Shown here: positions 35,677 to 48,173 of the stretch, piece by piece
How positions within the stretch are numbered: position 1 is the stretch's first letter
Layout of the letters: every line of letters starts with the position of its first letter
NCBI GenBank assembly: GCA_913060975.1
Contig: CAJXVC010000003.1
Span: 310,001-374,000 of the forward strand
DNA length: 64,000 bases
Source of the DNA: an uncultured Gammaproteobacteria bacterium
GTDB lineage: Bacteria > Pseudomonadota > Gammaproteobacteria > Pseudomonadales > Pseudohongiellaceae
Direction: 5' to 3'
Program-made: the position numbers and the translations under genes
The notes under the pieces: generated by a model
Told to the model about the DNA's origin: nothing
Database searches by the model: none
Seen by the model: only the letters and a program-made list of their open reading frames with translations

Positions 35677-36840
35677 TTAAGTAGCGCGCTGATTAAAACG
35701 TCTGCCGGCGAGCGCTGCCGCGATATTAACCTTCTGAATATCGATGGCGCCACCGGCGATTCCCCAGCCCCAGCCGTCGCGCATTTTTTGTTCCAGTGGA
35801 TAGCTCTTGGAATAGCCATAGCCGCCCATGAGCTGCAAGGCCTTGCCGGTAACATTGCGCACAGTTTCGTTGGCATAGCACTTGGCGATGGAGCTTTCTC
35901 CAACGCTTGGTAATCCGGATGCGGCATTGACCACGGCGCGGTAGAGCAACAGTCTGGCAGCATCAAGTTGCATTTTCATTTCAGCCAGATGAATTTGTAC
36001 TGCCTGAAAGTCAATCAGCGGTTTGCTGAATTGTTGGCGTTCCTGTACGTAATCCAGCACATAGTCAAAAGATGACTGGGCAATGGCCAGTGACATCGTG
36101 GTATTACCACAGCGCTCCAGATCGAAGGCGTCCATCAGTTTGCCGAAACCTCCGGCCGGGACAATAACCTGATTGGCCGGGACTTCGACTTCATCGAAAA
36201 ACATATCGGCGCTGCTAATGCCGCGAAAGCCCATGTGTTGTTCTGGCTGACCAAAGCTCAGGCCGGGGGTGTCTTTAGACACCAGGACGGCACCGATGCC
36301 TTTGGCGCCAGGCGTATCATCAAGGCGACAATAAACCACATAGGCATCGGCGTGACCGGCGCCGGAGCACCAACGCTTGCTGCCATTGATGCGTATCATG
36401 CCACCACTGGCTACGCCGCGAGTGCGCAGATCAGTCAAGGCAGAGCCGGCATCGGGTTCTGACATGGCCACCGCAATGACTTGTTCGCCGCTACAAACAC
36501 GAGGCAATACCTGATTCTGCAAATCGCTATTGCCGAAATGGGCGATGGCCAGACAAGGGCCAAAGCAGGATTCGAAGACAGGAAAGGCCACAGCAATAGA
36601 GACTTTGGCCAATTCTTCGAGTACCAGCACGGCATCAAGATGGCTCAGTCCGGCGCCGCCAAGTTCTGTAGGCAGATTAATGCCAAGATAGCCCAGTTCG
36701 GCATAACGTTTACGTAACTCAATGCCGGGTGGTTGGTCGTTTAGCTCAATTTCCCGGGCTGGCCCGACAAGTTCAGCCTGGGCAAATTGCCTGACTGACT
36801 CCTGCAGAGCACGCTGTTCGGAGGTCAGAGTGAAATCCAT
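35677..36840 (-). CDS. acyl-CoA dehydrogenase family protein
   Basis: 387 residues, FAD-dependent. [18 protein letters not shown] (flavin contact, about 125-142), [32 protein letters not shown] and [17 protein letters not shown] are typical. The Glu in the usual EGT position near the C terminus is replaced ([14 protein letters not shown]); a Glu is instead present in FDLERCGN (Glu242), the place used by isovaleryl- and long-chain-type enzymes, which fits an active dehydrogenase of that type. GGAGAG upstream of ATG 36840. The truncated CysNC gene follows at 29 bp. Confidence 0.87.
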   Translation of the reverse strand: MDFTLTSEQRALQESVRQFAQAELVGPAREIELNDQPPGIELRKRYAELGYLGINLPTELGGAGLSHLDAVLVLEELAKVSIAVAFPVFESCFGPCLAIAHFGNSDLQNQVLPRVCSGEQVIAVAMSEPDAGSALTDLRTRGVASGGMIRINGSKRWCSGAGHADAYVVYCRLDDTPGAKGIGAVLVSKDTPGLSFGQPEQHMGFRGISSADMFFDEVEVPANQVIVPAGGFGKLMDAFDLERCGNTTMSLAIAQSSFDYVLDYVQERQQFSKPLIDFQAVQIHLAEMKMQLDAARLLLYRAVVNAASGLPSVGESSIAKCYANETVRNVTGKALQLMGGYGYSKSYPLEQKMRDGWGWGIAGGAIDIQKVNIAAALAGRRFNQRAT

Positions 36841-36972
36841 GGTATCTCTCCACTTGGCTACATCATTTCAGCTGTGTAGCGGTTTGATTTTATGGGTGCC
36901 GCGTTCGCACAACTCTCACCGACGCACTGTTAGTGGTTGCGGAATCCGGGTGTGTGGGCTGTCGGCAGCTGC

Positions 36973-36978
36973 TATAAT
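36973..36978 (+). promoter_or_regulatory. -10 element of the prfC promoter
   Basis: TATAAT preceded by GC and followed by CGCGCC, the common gammaproteobacterial layout. It lies 58 bases before the prfC ATG. The -35 region (around 36950-36955) is poor, so an activator or extended contacts may be needed. Confidence 0.5.
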
Positions 36979-37035
36979 CGCGCCTTTTTTCAACCTGACC
37001 GGCCGCACCAGAGCCCGGTTACACAGAATTCGCCC

Positions 37036-39755
<2,720 letters not shown>

Positions 39756-39984
39756 CGCGGCATGCAGGCAGGCAAGATCGAAAAACTCGCCGGCCTTGCT
39801 TGAATTCAGCCCTTTTGGCCCAAGTTAAAGCTTAGGCTGGCAAGAGTGCGTATGATGCCTCGGGCCAAAGCGCAGCCAGGCAAGATCTGCGCGATTTCGA
39901 CTGAGCACAAGATTGGACGCTAGCCGATGGCGCGAGCGAACAACCGACTTTTGACACTTTGTTTGACATATCGAGAGAACAGTA

Positions 39985-40311
39985 ATGAGCCTTTTATTCC
40001 CTACTGCCTATGCGCAGGAAGCCGCGGCCCAGCCGTCCATGACCTATAACCTGATACTGTTTGGCGGCATGTTTCTGCTGTTCTACCTGATTTTGTGGCG
40101 CCCGCAATCCAAGCGTGCCAAGGAACATCGCGAACTGATTGGCAATATTGGCAAGGGCGATGAAGTAATGACTTCCGGTGGCTTGCTCGGCAAGGTCACT
40201 CGCGTCAGTGAAGAGTACATCGCTATTGAAGTGGCCGAAGGGGTGGAAATGAAGCTGCAGAAATCCTCTGTTGCTGCGGCGTTGCCCAAAGGCACGATCA
40301 AGGAAATCTGA
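39985..40311 (+). CDS. yajC: preprotein translocase subunit YajC
   Basis: 108 residues. One membrane helix (about 20-38: NLILFGGMFLLFYLILW) followed by RPQSKRAKEHRELIGNIGKGDEVMTSGGLLGKV, the family signature, and a basic amphipathic end. Part of the SecDF-YajC complex at the inner membrane. Confidence 0.94.
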   Translation: MSLLFPTAYAQEAAAQPSMTYNLILFGGMFLLFYLILWRPQSKRAKEHRELIGNIGKGDEVMTSGGLLGKVTRVSEEYIAIEVAEGVEMKLQKSSVAAALPKGTIKEI

Positions 40312-40409
40312 CTGCGCGCACTATACATTTTGATTGCACGTTATTTGCAATCTCAGCCAGTCATCGACTCGGGCCGACGGCCTGAAACCAATTATGTGAA
40401 ACTGATCTT

Positions 40410-42284
40410 ATGTTGAATCGTTATCCGGCCTGGAAAAATATCCTCATCCTGTTGGTTGTTATCTGGGGGCTGCTTTACTCCATACCCAATCTCTATCCGG
40501 ATGACGAGGCCATTCAGATCAGCAATGCGACCTTCCCGGTCACAGAGGCTGATCTGGCGGGCATTACCTCGGCGCTGGAAGCGGCACAAATAGAGTTCTT
40601 TGGCGAAGAAGTTGAGGACGGTTCGGTTCTACTGCGCTTTAACGATGTCAACGATCAGTTGCGGGCCAAGTCTGCCATCGAAGAAGCCTTGACCGACGAC
40701 TATATCGTTGCGCTGAATCTTGCGCCCACTACGCCTGGCTGGATGCAGGCAATCGGTGCTGGCAAGATGAGTCTTGGCCTGGATTTGCAAGGCGGCGTGC
40801 ACTTTCTGATGGAAGTGGATATGGATGCGGCGCTGCAGCGGCGCATGGAAGATACGCTCAGCAATGCCCGTTCAATTTTGCGCGAAGAGCGAATCCGCTC
40901 ACGCGGCATGAATCTGATTGATAACACCCATCTGGAACTGCGTTTTGGCAGTGCTCAGGATCGCTCGGCGGCACGCAGTATTCTCGCCGAGACATTCATC
41001 GAGATGCAGTTTCAGAACCGTGATGCCGAGGGCATGTCTATCCTCGATATTCGTCTGATGCCAGACACAATTTTGCAAATCCAGCGCGATACTTTGCAGG
41101 CTAATCGCACGACATTGATCAATCGTGTAGATGCCCTGGGTGTGTCGGAACCAACCGTGCAACAGCAAGGTTCTGATCGTATTGTCGTTGAGCTGCCAGG
41201 TGTACAGGACCCGGCGCAGGCGATCAGTATTCTGCAACGCATTGCGACGTTGCAGTTTCATCTGGAAGCAGAACCAGGTGCGCCAAGCACCAGTTATGAA
41301 ACCTACGAATTCGAAGGCCAATTGCTGAATGTCGACAACGACGTCATCCTGCAAGGCGATCGTATCAGCAGTGTGCGGCCCTCACTCGATCAGAATGGTT
41401 TGCCGCAAGTGCAGATCAATCTCGATGCCCAGGGCGGCAACCAGATCAACCGTGTGACGCGCGACAATGTTGGTCGCAACATGGATATCCTGCTGATCGA
41501 AACCCGTTCGCGGACCAATACTTATCTGGACGAGAACGGCGAAGAAGTCGAAGAAACAGAATTTTATGAAGACAAGCGACTGATTAGTCATGCGACGATC
41601 CGTACCGCTTTACCGCGTACCTTTGTGATCACCGGTTTGTCGCAACGTGAAGCGATGGACTTGTCGTTGTTGATCAGCTCCGGTTCATTGGCGGCGCCGA
41701 TGACGATCGTTGAACAATCGGTGATCGGCCCTTCCATGGGTGCAGAAAATCTGGCGCAAGGTATTGAAGGCGTTGAAGTCGCCGCAGCGCTGGTTGTGCT
41801 TTTCATGTTTGCTTATTACCGGGTCTTCGGTTTGGCAGCAAACGTCGCCCTTGTCATGAATATTTTATTGATCTTCGCCGTATTGTCGTCTGTATTGCCG
41901 GCAACACTTACCTTGCCAGGAATCGTCGGTATTGTTCTGACCGTGGGTATGGCCGTGGATGCCAACGTATTGATCTTCACACGGATCAGGGAAGAGTTGA
42001 GCGCCGGCATGTCGCCGCAGCAAGCTATCGATTCCGGCTATGACCGCGCCTTTACTACAATTTTGGATGCCAACCTGACGACCTTCTTGGTCGCGCTGGT
42101 GTTGTTTTCCATCGGTAGCGGCCCGGTCAAAGGTTTTGCCGTGACCCTGATGATCGGCATTATCACTTCCATGTTCACGGCGATTGTCGGCACGCGTGCC
42201 CTGATCAATCTGATCTATGGCGGGCGCAAAGTACAAAAACTTTCTATTGGTAGCTATCCAGCGCCTGAAAAAACTGCAACCTGA
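40410..42284 (+). CDS. secD: protein translocase subunit SecD
   Basis: 624 residues. First helix (about 8-26), a large periplasmic P1 domain with GLDLQGGVHFLMEVDM (about 125-140), then five helices starting near 455 with GMAVDANVLIFTRIREEL and the RND-type conserved Asp. Uses the proton gradient to pull proteins through SecYEG. Gene follows yajC by 98 bp and precedes secF by 24 bp. Confidence 0.95.
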   Translation: MLNRYPAWKNILILLVVIWGLLYSIPNLYPDDEAIQISNATFPVTEADLAGITSALEAAQIEFFGEEVEDGSVLLRFNDVNDQLRAKSAIEEALTDDYIVALNLAPTTPGWMQAIGAGKMSLGLDLQGGVHFLMEVDMDAALQRRMEDTLSNARSILREERIRSRGMNLIDNTHLELRFGSAQDRSAARSILAETFIEMQFQNRDAEGMSILDIRLMPDTILQIQRDTLQANRTTLINRVDALGVSEPTVQQQGSDRIVVELPGVQDPAQAISILQRIATLQFHLEAEPGAPSTSYETYEFEGQLLNVDNDVILQGDRISSVRPSLDQNGLPQVQINLDAQGGNQINRVTRDNVGRNMDILLIETRSRTNTYLDENGEEVEETEFYEDKRLISHATIRTALPRTFVITGLSQREAMDLSLLISSGSLAAPMTIVEQSVIGPSMGAENLAQGIEGVEVAAALVVLFMFAYYRVFGLAANVALVMNILLIFAVLSSVLPATLTLPGIVGIVLTVGMAVDANVLIFTRIREELSAGMSPQQAIDSGYDRAFTTILDANLTTFLVALVLFSIGSGPVKGFAVTLMIGIITSMFTAIVGTRALINLIYGGRKVQKLSIGSYPAPEKTAT

Positions 42285-42308
42285 TTGAGGCCGTTAGCGG
42301 ATTAGCGA

Positions 42309-43265
42309 ATGATTGATATACAAGATACAAGCATTGACTTCATGGGCGTGCGCAAAATCGCTGGCACTATTTCAGCGATTTTGGTGGTGGTGTCCATTAT
42401 TTCGTTGGCAGTGAATCAGCTTAATTTCGGTCTCGATTTTACCAGTGGTACTGCGGTGCGTTTGAACTACTCAGAGGCTATTGATCTGGAAAGTGTCAAT
42501 GCAGCGCTGAACAACAACGGCTACGACGAGGCCGTGGTTGTGAATTTTGGTTCGGACCGGGATATTCGTGTTTTGCTTCCGGTAGACGAGACTGTCGCCG
42601 TAACTGATCAGGCCGCGCAGGCGGCCGAGGTCGGTGAAACCATTGCAGCTTTGTTGCGCAATAACAGTGGCAGTGAAATAACCCTCATGGGGTCTGACTA
42701 CGTCAGTGCCAAGGTGGGTGCAGAGTTGGCAGAGCAGGGCGGCCTGGGCATGTTGGTGGCGTTGGGCATTATCATGGTCTACATCGCCGTGCGTTTTCAG
42801 TTCAAGTTCTCGGTAGGGGCAGTGGTTGCGCTTGCCCATGACCTGATTATTACGCTGGGTATTTTTTCGCTGTTCAGAATTGAGTTCAATCTCAATACGC
42901 TCGCTGCCCTGCTGGCTATTATTGGTTATTCGTTGAATGACACTATCGTAGTGTCGGACCGTATTCGCGAAAACTTTCGGCGCATGCGCAAGGGATCGCC
43001 GCTGGAAATGGTCAATGTTTCGCTCAACCAGACTCTCGGCCGCACGTTGATTACTTCCTTTACAACCTTGCTGGTATTGTTTTCGATACTCTTTATCGGC
43101 GGTGAGGCGACACAAGGATTTGCTGTGGCGCTGATTATTGGTGTTGTGATTGGTACTTACTCCTCGATCTATATTGCCTCCAATGTGATTCTTTACATGA
43201 ATGTTACGCGTGAAGACCTGATGGTACCTGTCAAAGAAGGTGCCGAGTTGGATGAGATTCCATAA
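42309..43265 (+). CDS. secF: protein translocase subunit SecF
   Basis: 318 residues. Six helices; LDFTSGTAVRLNY near the start and VALAHDLIITLGIFSL, IIGYSLNDTIVVSDRIREN (about 210-228) and TLITSFTTLLVLFSIL are SecF signatures. Pairs with SecD in proton-driven protein translocation. Confidence 0.95.
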   Translation: MIDIQDTSIDFMGVRKIAGTISAILVVVSIISLAVNQLNFGLDFTSGTAVRLNYSEAIDLESVNAALNNNGYDEAVVVNFGSDRDIRVLLPVDETVAVTDQAAQAAEVGETIAALLRNNSGSEITLMGSDYVSAKVGAELAEQGGLGMLVALGIIMVYIAVRFQFKFSVGAVVALAHDLIITLGIFSLFRIEFNLNTLAALLAIIGYSLNDTIVVSDRIRENFRRMRKGSPLEMVNVSLNQTLGRTLITSFTTLLVLFSILFIGGEATQGFAVALIIGVVIGTYSSIYIASNVILYMNVTREDLMVPVKEGAELDEIP

Positions 43266-43282
43266 GTTGACTGTCGGGCTGG

Positions 43283-43301
43283 CTGCCGCATGATGCGGCA
43301 G
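43283..43301. repeat. palindromic hairpin after secF
   Basis: CTGCCGCA, TGA loop, TGCGGCAG: a perfect 8-bp stem, starting 18 bases after the secF stop. No T tract follows, so termination may be Rho-dependent or the stem may protect the 3' end of the mRNA. Confidence 0.45.
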
Positions 43302-43517
43302 GCTCTGGCAATACGCGTACTCTCCCTGCATACCTGCTTTATTAGCTAGTCGGGCGCTGAATCTCTCGCCAGTCATCAAGTTGGCATTCGATTCGGCGAT
43401 ACATTGATAGTGACTCACCAATTTCGCTTGGCGATTGAAAACATAATTGATATGTTCTAGCCCGTTGCCCAACAAGGCTTTGCGACAGGTCGGAACAGTT
43501 TGAAAATTCTGATAAAA

Positions 43518-45821
43518 ATGAACATAACTCTGGCAGAATCGTGGCGTACTACTCTTTTGACCTTTGTGCTGCTGGCCGCGTTCGGCTCGGCTAAGGTCGC
43601 TGTGGCGCAAGCAGATGCGCTGTTTCCCCATCCTCCGGAATTGGAACCGGCTGTTGATTTCTGGGTCAAGGTTTACACGCAAGTCGATACCCAGAGTGGT
43701 TTCCTGCACGATTCCCAGCATCTCTCCGTCATCTACGCGGCCCTGCCGCGCGATCGCCAGCGTATAGAATCAACGCGTACGCGGATTCGCGAGGATTTGC
43801 GGGTATTGGGTAGCGGCAAACGCAGTGGCTTGACTCGCAACCAGCGGGAAATCCTCGCCCTGTGGCCTGAGGATGTCAGTAACGAAACCTTGCGTGATGC
43901 AGCTTCCAACGTGCGTTGGCAGCTAGGTCAGTCCGACCGGTTTCTAGGCGGATTGCAGCGTTCCGGCGCCTACCGTGAACATATTCAGCAAGTCATCGCC
44001 GACAAGAATCTGCCGCCCGAACTGGGTGTCTTGCCGCACGTTGAATCGTCTTTCAATCCCGGCGCGTTCTCCAGTGCCTCGGCCGCAGGCATGTGGCAGT
44101 TTGGGCGTGCCACGGGCCAACGCTTTATGCGCATTGATCATATTGTCGATGAACGTATGGATCCCTACATTGCCACAGAAGCGGCCATGAGCCTGTTGCA
44201 ATACAACTATTCAGTGTTGGGAACCTGGCCTTTGGCGCTAACGGCTTATAATCACGGCGCCGGCGGTATCGCTCGCGCCGTGCGTGAAACCGGCACGACG
44301 GATATCGAAACAATCGTCGCCAACTATCGTGGCCGGGCTTTCGGGTTTGCCTCGCGTAATTTTTATGCGCAATTTCTCGCCGTGCTTGAAGTAGAAGAGC
44401 GTGCCGAAGAATTTTATGGTGAAGTCAATTTCGATTCCTATCCGGATTTCGTAGAGGTCGTGACAGACTCATTTATCGATGCCGAAGTCTTTGCCAGATC
44501 CATTGGCGTCAGCCTTGAGCAACTCCGTGCCGATAACGCGGCCTTGCGCCCGGTGGTGTGGGAAGGCAACAAGCGCATCCCGCGCGGCTTTCCGATCAAA
44601 GTGCGAGCCGGTGCAGTATCCAGCAATAACTTGCTGGCCATGATTCCCAATGATTTCAAATTTGCCGTACAAACACCGGATGTGGCCTATGTCGTCGAGC
44701 GTGGCGATAGTCTGTCGGTGATTGCCTCACGGTTTAACACTACCGTTAGTCAGCTCGCCGCACTCAATCAATTGGCCAGCCGCAACCGTATTCAGATCGG
44801 CCAGCGCCTGCTGCTACCGCAAGACAATGCCAATGCGAATCAGCTCGCCGCGGCGGTTGATCAAGCGGTGAATGACAGTGGTGTCTATACCGTGCGGCGC
44901 GGCGATACCGTCTCGCTGATTGCGGCGCGTTACAGTGTTGCAGAACCGGAATTGCTCGGCGCCAATGGCATTGATGACCCGCATCTTATTTATCCTGGTC
45001 AGGAATTGCGTCTGCCCGGGTTTGGTCCCGATGGTGAGCAACTGGCGGCTATCGAAGCCGGTGGCCGACCCACACCGCCCACCGAAATAGTTTACAACGA
45101 AGCACCAGATACCACGCCCGCCGAGCAAGACACAACACCCGCAACACCACCTGCACAGCGTCCGGCACAAGCGCCCGCACAACCCAGTCGAGCCACGGCC
45201 GCCGTGTCAGCGCCTAACACACCGCCAGACCAGGCCAGCGTAGTCAATGACTTGTTACCACCGGCGGCAGTGTTACCTGACAATCAGGAGCTGGATTCGG
45301 CCGTGTCTGTTGCCGAACAGGATGTCGTGGCGCTTGATCCTGAAGTGGATGTGGCGGAAAACAATGAGCAGCTCAATGAGGAGCTCTCGGCTGACCCCTC
45401 GGATTATTCGGTAGCCAGTAACAATACGATTGAGATTCAGGCTTCGGAAACCTTGGGTCACTATGCCGAATGGCTGGACATTCGCGCCTGGGATCTGCGC
45501 CGATTGAATAACATGGCTTATCGTGATCCGGTCATTATTGGCGACCGTTTGCGACTGGATTTTACAGCGGTCAATATTGCCGAATTCGAAGTCAGAAGAC
45601 GTGAATACCACTCTTCTTTGCAGCAGGAATTTTTCAGTAACTTTCGCATTCAAAACGTCGACAAGTACCGTGTCCGGCGTGGGGACAACATTGGCGTTAT
45701 CGCGCGCAACCGCTATTCCACGCCAGTGTGGCTATTGCGCCAGTACAATCCCGAGCTGGACTTCAATCGCATTCAAATAGGTCAGGAAATTGATTTTCCT
45801 ATTCTTGAGCCGGTGCAATAG
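43518..45821 (+). CDS. mltD: membrane-bound lytic murein transglycosylase D with four LysM repeats
   Basis: 767 residues from ATG 43518; TTG 43500 is an alternative. Signal peptide ends near VAVAQ. Family 1D transglycosylase domain (about 160-330): catalytic Glu in LPHVESSFNPGAFSSASAAGMWQF, LTAYNHGAGGI. Four LysM repeats bind peptidoglycan: VVERGDSLSVIASRF, TVRRGDTVSLIAARY, EIQASETLGHYAEW and RVRRGDNIGVIARNR. A Pro/Ala-rich and an acidic linker (about 500-620) separate them. No lipobox cysteine, unlike E. coli MltD, so soluble or otherwise anchored. Cleaves glycan strands to anhydro-muropeptides. Confidence 0.88.
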   Translation: MNITLAESWRTTLLTFVLLAAFGSAKVAVAQADALFPHPPELEPAVDFWVKVYTQVDTQSGFLHDSQHLSVIYAALPRDRQRIESTRTRIREDLRVLGSGKRSGLTRNQREILALWPEDVSNETLRDAASNVRWQLGQSDRFLGGLQRSGAYREHIQQVIADKNLPPELGVLPHVESSFNPGAFSSASAAGMWQFGRATGQRFMRIDHIVDERMDPYIATEAAMSLLQYNYSVLGTWPLALTAYNHGAGGIARAVRETGTTDIETIVANYRGRAFGFASRNFYAQFLAVLEVEERAEEFYGEVNFDSYPDFVEVVTDSFIDAEVFARSIGVSLEQLRADNAALRPVVWEGNKRIPRGFPIKVRAGAVSSNNLLAMIPNDFKFAVQTPDVAYVVERGDSLSVIASRFNTTVSQLAALNQLASRNRIQIGQRLLLPQDNANANQLAAAVDQAVNDSGVYTVRRGDTVSLIAARYSVAEPELLGANGIDDPHLIYPGQELRLPGFGPDGEQLAAIEAGGRPTPPTEIVYNEAPDTTPAEQDTTPATPPAQRPAQAPAQPSRATAAVSAPNTPPDQASVVNDLLPPAAVLPDNQELDSAVSVAEQDVVALDPEVDVAENNEQLNEELSADPSDYSVASNNTIEIQASETLGHYAEWLDIRAWDLRRLNNMAYRDPVIIGDRLRLDFTAVNIAEFEVRRREYHSSLQQEFFSNFRIQNVDKYRVRRGDNIGVIARNRYSTPVWLLRQYNPELDFNRIQIGQEIDFPILEPVQ

Positions 45822-45827
45822 TTTTAG

Positions 45828-46961
45828 CTAGGCCATCATTCTTTCGAAGAGTGCTGCATAGGAGGCTCGCAATACCGAGCCTTTGTAGTGCGAGACATCA
45901 GCCTGCGGCAAAGTCTTGCGACTCTCCTTGAGTTGACAGTAATGGCGCAGGCGCTTGCTAATCTGCTCCGCCGTCGCTGTAATATCACTCTCCACCTCAT
46001 ACAGAAATTCTGCGTCTAAATATTCCGGATAGGCAAGTGTAGCCGGTGCCAATGGTGTGCAACCAAGGGCGATGGCTTCCTGAAGGGCCAATCCCTGGAA
46101 GTCATGTGCTGCGGTTGAAAGGGTGGCATCGCAGTAGGCAAGAATTTGCAGATACTGCTGCCGTTGCGTGATAAAGCCGAATGCGCCTCGCACCCCATGT
46201 TGCTGTTGGGCAATCTTTGCCAATACTGTATCGAGTCTGATGAACGTGTCAGGGCATTGCCGGAACTGCTGGCCAACCACGTGCAGGCATACGGGTAGCG
46301 CCTCATCGAGCAGCGCTTCAGCCACTGCCAACAAAAGCTCCGGCCCCTTGTCATACTCCCAGCGGTGGTTCCAGACCACCTGCAGCAGCGAAGTTTCGTG
46401 ACTGTCTGCCTCGCTCTCAGCTACGGTTTCGAATTCCTCATCGTCCAGTGGTACAGGGATAACGCAGCTGGACTGAAGTGCCAGATCGATAGCCCCACCC
46501 AAATCATCTGGCAGTTTGTTGAAAAGCGAGCTGGTGCCTTTCAGAAACGTGTCGCGATTGAAATTGCTATTGAACACGACTTGGTCTGCGCACAGGGCTG
46601 CATAGACAGGGACGAGCTGCGGCTCGATGTTGGTGGACGGCTGTTGACCGGGCGGGTAGAAGAACTGGTTCTCGTGAAAATACACGACAGTTGGAATACT
46701 ACCCAGCTGCGGTATGAGTCCGCGCAGGCTGGCCAGATCCACCATGGAGGTCGCGATAATGAGATCGTAGTGTTGCCGCAGCACGGTTTTTTGCTGCAGC
46801 GCCCATTGCAAACTATTGCCACGAATGCGCCAGGTAAAATGGCGCGGAGGGAGTGATAGCTGTTGCCAGTCGTACTCCGGGAACAACGCCTGCAGTCGCT
46901 CCCGCCACAGTCGATGGCTGACGGCATCGTAGGCTGAGAGGAGTAATATTCGTTTTGGCAT
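45828..46961 (-). CDS. glycosyltransferase of the tRNA-queuosine mannosyltransferase (QTMAN/GTDC1, DUF3524) family
   Basis: 377 residues, GT-B fold. N-terminal LLLSAYDAVSHRLWRERL with YDWQQLSLPPRHFTWRIRG, YFHENQFFYPPG and ADQVVFNSNFNRDTFL are the DUF3524 signature; the C-terminal half has VWNHRWEYDKGPELLL and a STAAHDFQGLALQEAIALGC donor-site region. Vertebrate members mannosylate queuosine in tRNA-Asp; bacterial homologues are annotated likewise but few are tested. Tail-to-tail with mltD (six bases apart). tgt is in the same window. Confidence 0.82.
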   Translation of the reverse strand: MPKRILLLSAYDAVSHRLWRERLQALFPEYDWQQLSLPPRHFTWRIRGNSLQWALQQKTVLRQHYDLIIATSMVDLASLRGLIPQLGSIPTVVYFHENQFFYPPGQQPSTNIEPQLVPVYAALCADQVVFNSNFNRDTFLKGTSSLFNKLPDDLGGAIDLALQSSCVIPVPLDDEEFETVAESEADSHETSLLQVVWNHRWEYDKGPELLLAVAEALLDEALPVCLHVVGQQFRQCPDTFIRLDTVLAKIAQQQHGVRGAFGFITQRQQYLQILAYCDATLSTAAHDFQGLALQEAIALGCTPLAPATLAYPEYLDAEFLYEVESDITATAEQISKRLRHYCQLKESRKTLPQADVSHYKGSVLRASYAALFERMMA

Positions 46962-47031
46962 GGGCTATCCGGCGAGCAGTTTGCGAGTAATTGGTGGCTA
47001 TCTGGCTATTCAGACAGGTCGCGACGTTGAC

Positions 47032-47904
47032 TCAGCGGTGAGGATCGCGCTCGAGAATACCCGCGTTGCTGGTCATATCCAGTATCTCGTCAATATGCCC
47101 GGCGATATCTTCAACACTGGCATCGAGGCCCAATTCAACACCTTTGTTTTCGCGTACATCCGCTGCGAAGTAACGACCACCCATGGCCTGGATAATGCGT
47201 CCATTGGGTGCCTGTTCACTGCAAAGGAAGACAACTGCAGGAGTCACCAGTTCAGGTGCCAGCCGTTCGGCGCTGTCTTCGAAACCAGGCAGATTTTCTG
47301 TCATCCGCGTGGCGGCAATCGGCGCGATGGCGTTGGTATGGATATTGAACTTGGCGCCTTCGAAACGCAGCGTATTCATAAAACCAACCAATCCCAGTTT
47401 GGCAGCGCCGTAATTACTCTGTCCGAAATTTCCAAACAATCCGGACGTGGACGTGGTCATCACCAGTCGACCATAGTTCTGTTCGGTCATATGTGGCCAG
47501 ACCAGCTTGGTGCAATTCAGACTGCCTGTCAGATGGACATCGATGACGGCATGCCAGTTGGCCAATTCCAGTTTGGCGAAAGTCTTGTCGCGCAGAATGC
47601 CGGCGTTATTGACCAGAATGTCCACGCGGCCCCAAGCGCTGATTGTGCGTTCAACCATGTCCCGGACGGCATCGATATCGGTGACCGATGCGGTATTGGC
47701 GATGGCGCTGCCTCCGGCGGCGCGGATTTCTTCTACCACCTGTTGTGCAGCAGATTCAGAGCCACCGCTGCCGTCGACACTGCCGCCGAGGTCGTTGACC
47801 ACAACTTTGGCACCGCGTCGGCCAAGTTCCAATGCGTGTTGCCGGCCCAGGCCGCCTCCGGCACCAGTGACTATCGCGACGCGATCAGTAAAATCGATTT
47901 TCAT
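47032..47904 (-). CDS. short-chain dehydrogenase, HSD17B4/multifunctional-enzyme-like
   Basis: 290 residues from ATG 47904 with AAGGAG at seven bases. VTGAGGGLGRQHALELGRRG (about 10-29) and NDLGGSVDGSG, a pattern of peroxisomal multifunctional enzyme-type 3-hydroxyacyl-CoA dehydrogenases; VNNAGILRD; catalytic Ser/Tyr/Lys in TTSTSGLFGNFGQSNYGAAK. Oxidises a 3-hydroxyacyl-CoA with NAD, probably in fatty-acid or steroid-side-chain beta-oxidation, in keeping with the two acyl-CoA synthetases and the dehydrogenase in the window. An in-frame extension to 47940 is weaker. Confidence 0.86.
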   Translation of the reverse strand: MKIDFTDRVAIVTGAGGGLGRQHALELGRRGAKVVVNDLGGSVDGSGGSESAAQQVVEEIRAAGGSAIANTASVTDIDAVRDMVERTISAWGRVDILVNNAGILRDKTFAKLELANWHAVIDVHLTGSLNCTKLVWPHMTEQNYGRLVMTTSTSGLFGNFGQSNYGAAKLGLVGFMNTLRFEGAKFNIHTNAIAPIAATRMTENLPGFEDSAERLAPELVTPAVVFLCSEQAPNGRIIQAMGGRYFAADVRENKGVELGLDASVEDIAGHIDEILDMTSNAGILERDPHR

Positions 47905-48173
47905 AGGCTCTCCTTGTGAATCTGACTTTGCTACCAGCATTCAGATGTTAGCCATCCTTGGTCGATGTACAGGATGTGCTGTTGGCTGAAGGATTCTAGG
48001 TGGCAACAGCAAGCTCTGCAATCGCTTCTGGAGAGCCGGCATTAGAATTGGATATGGAGTAAGAGAGGTAAAAGTTAGCGGTACAAGAGAGAATTGAGAG
48101 GCCGCAAGAGGCGAAGAAGAAACAGGTATGGAGCTAGGGTGCCATAGCTGACTTGAGCTACACTGCATTGATC

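Noticed and set aside
42471..43721. 416-residue minus-strand frame across secF and the mltD start
   Set aside because: Antisense to two well-supported genes; composition (many His, Gln, Arg) is that of a shadow frame.
46960..47919. 319-residue plus-strand frame
   Set aside because: Antisense to the SDR gene, which has a full set of SDR motifs.
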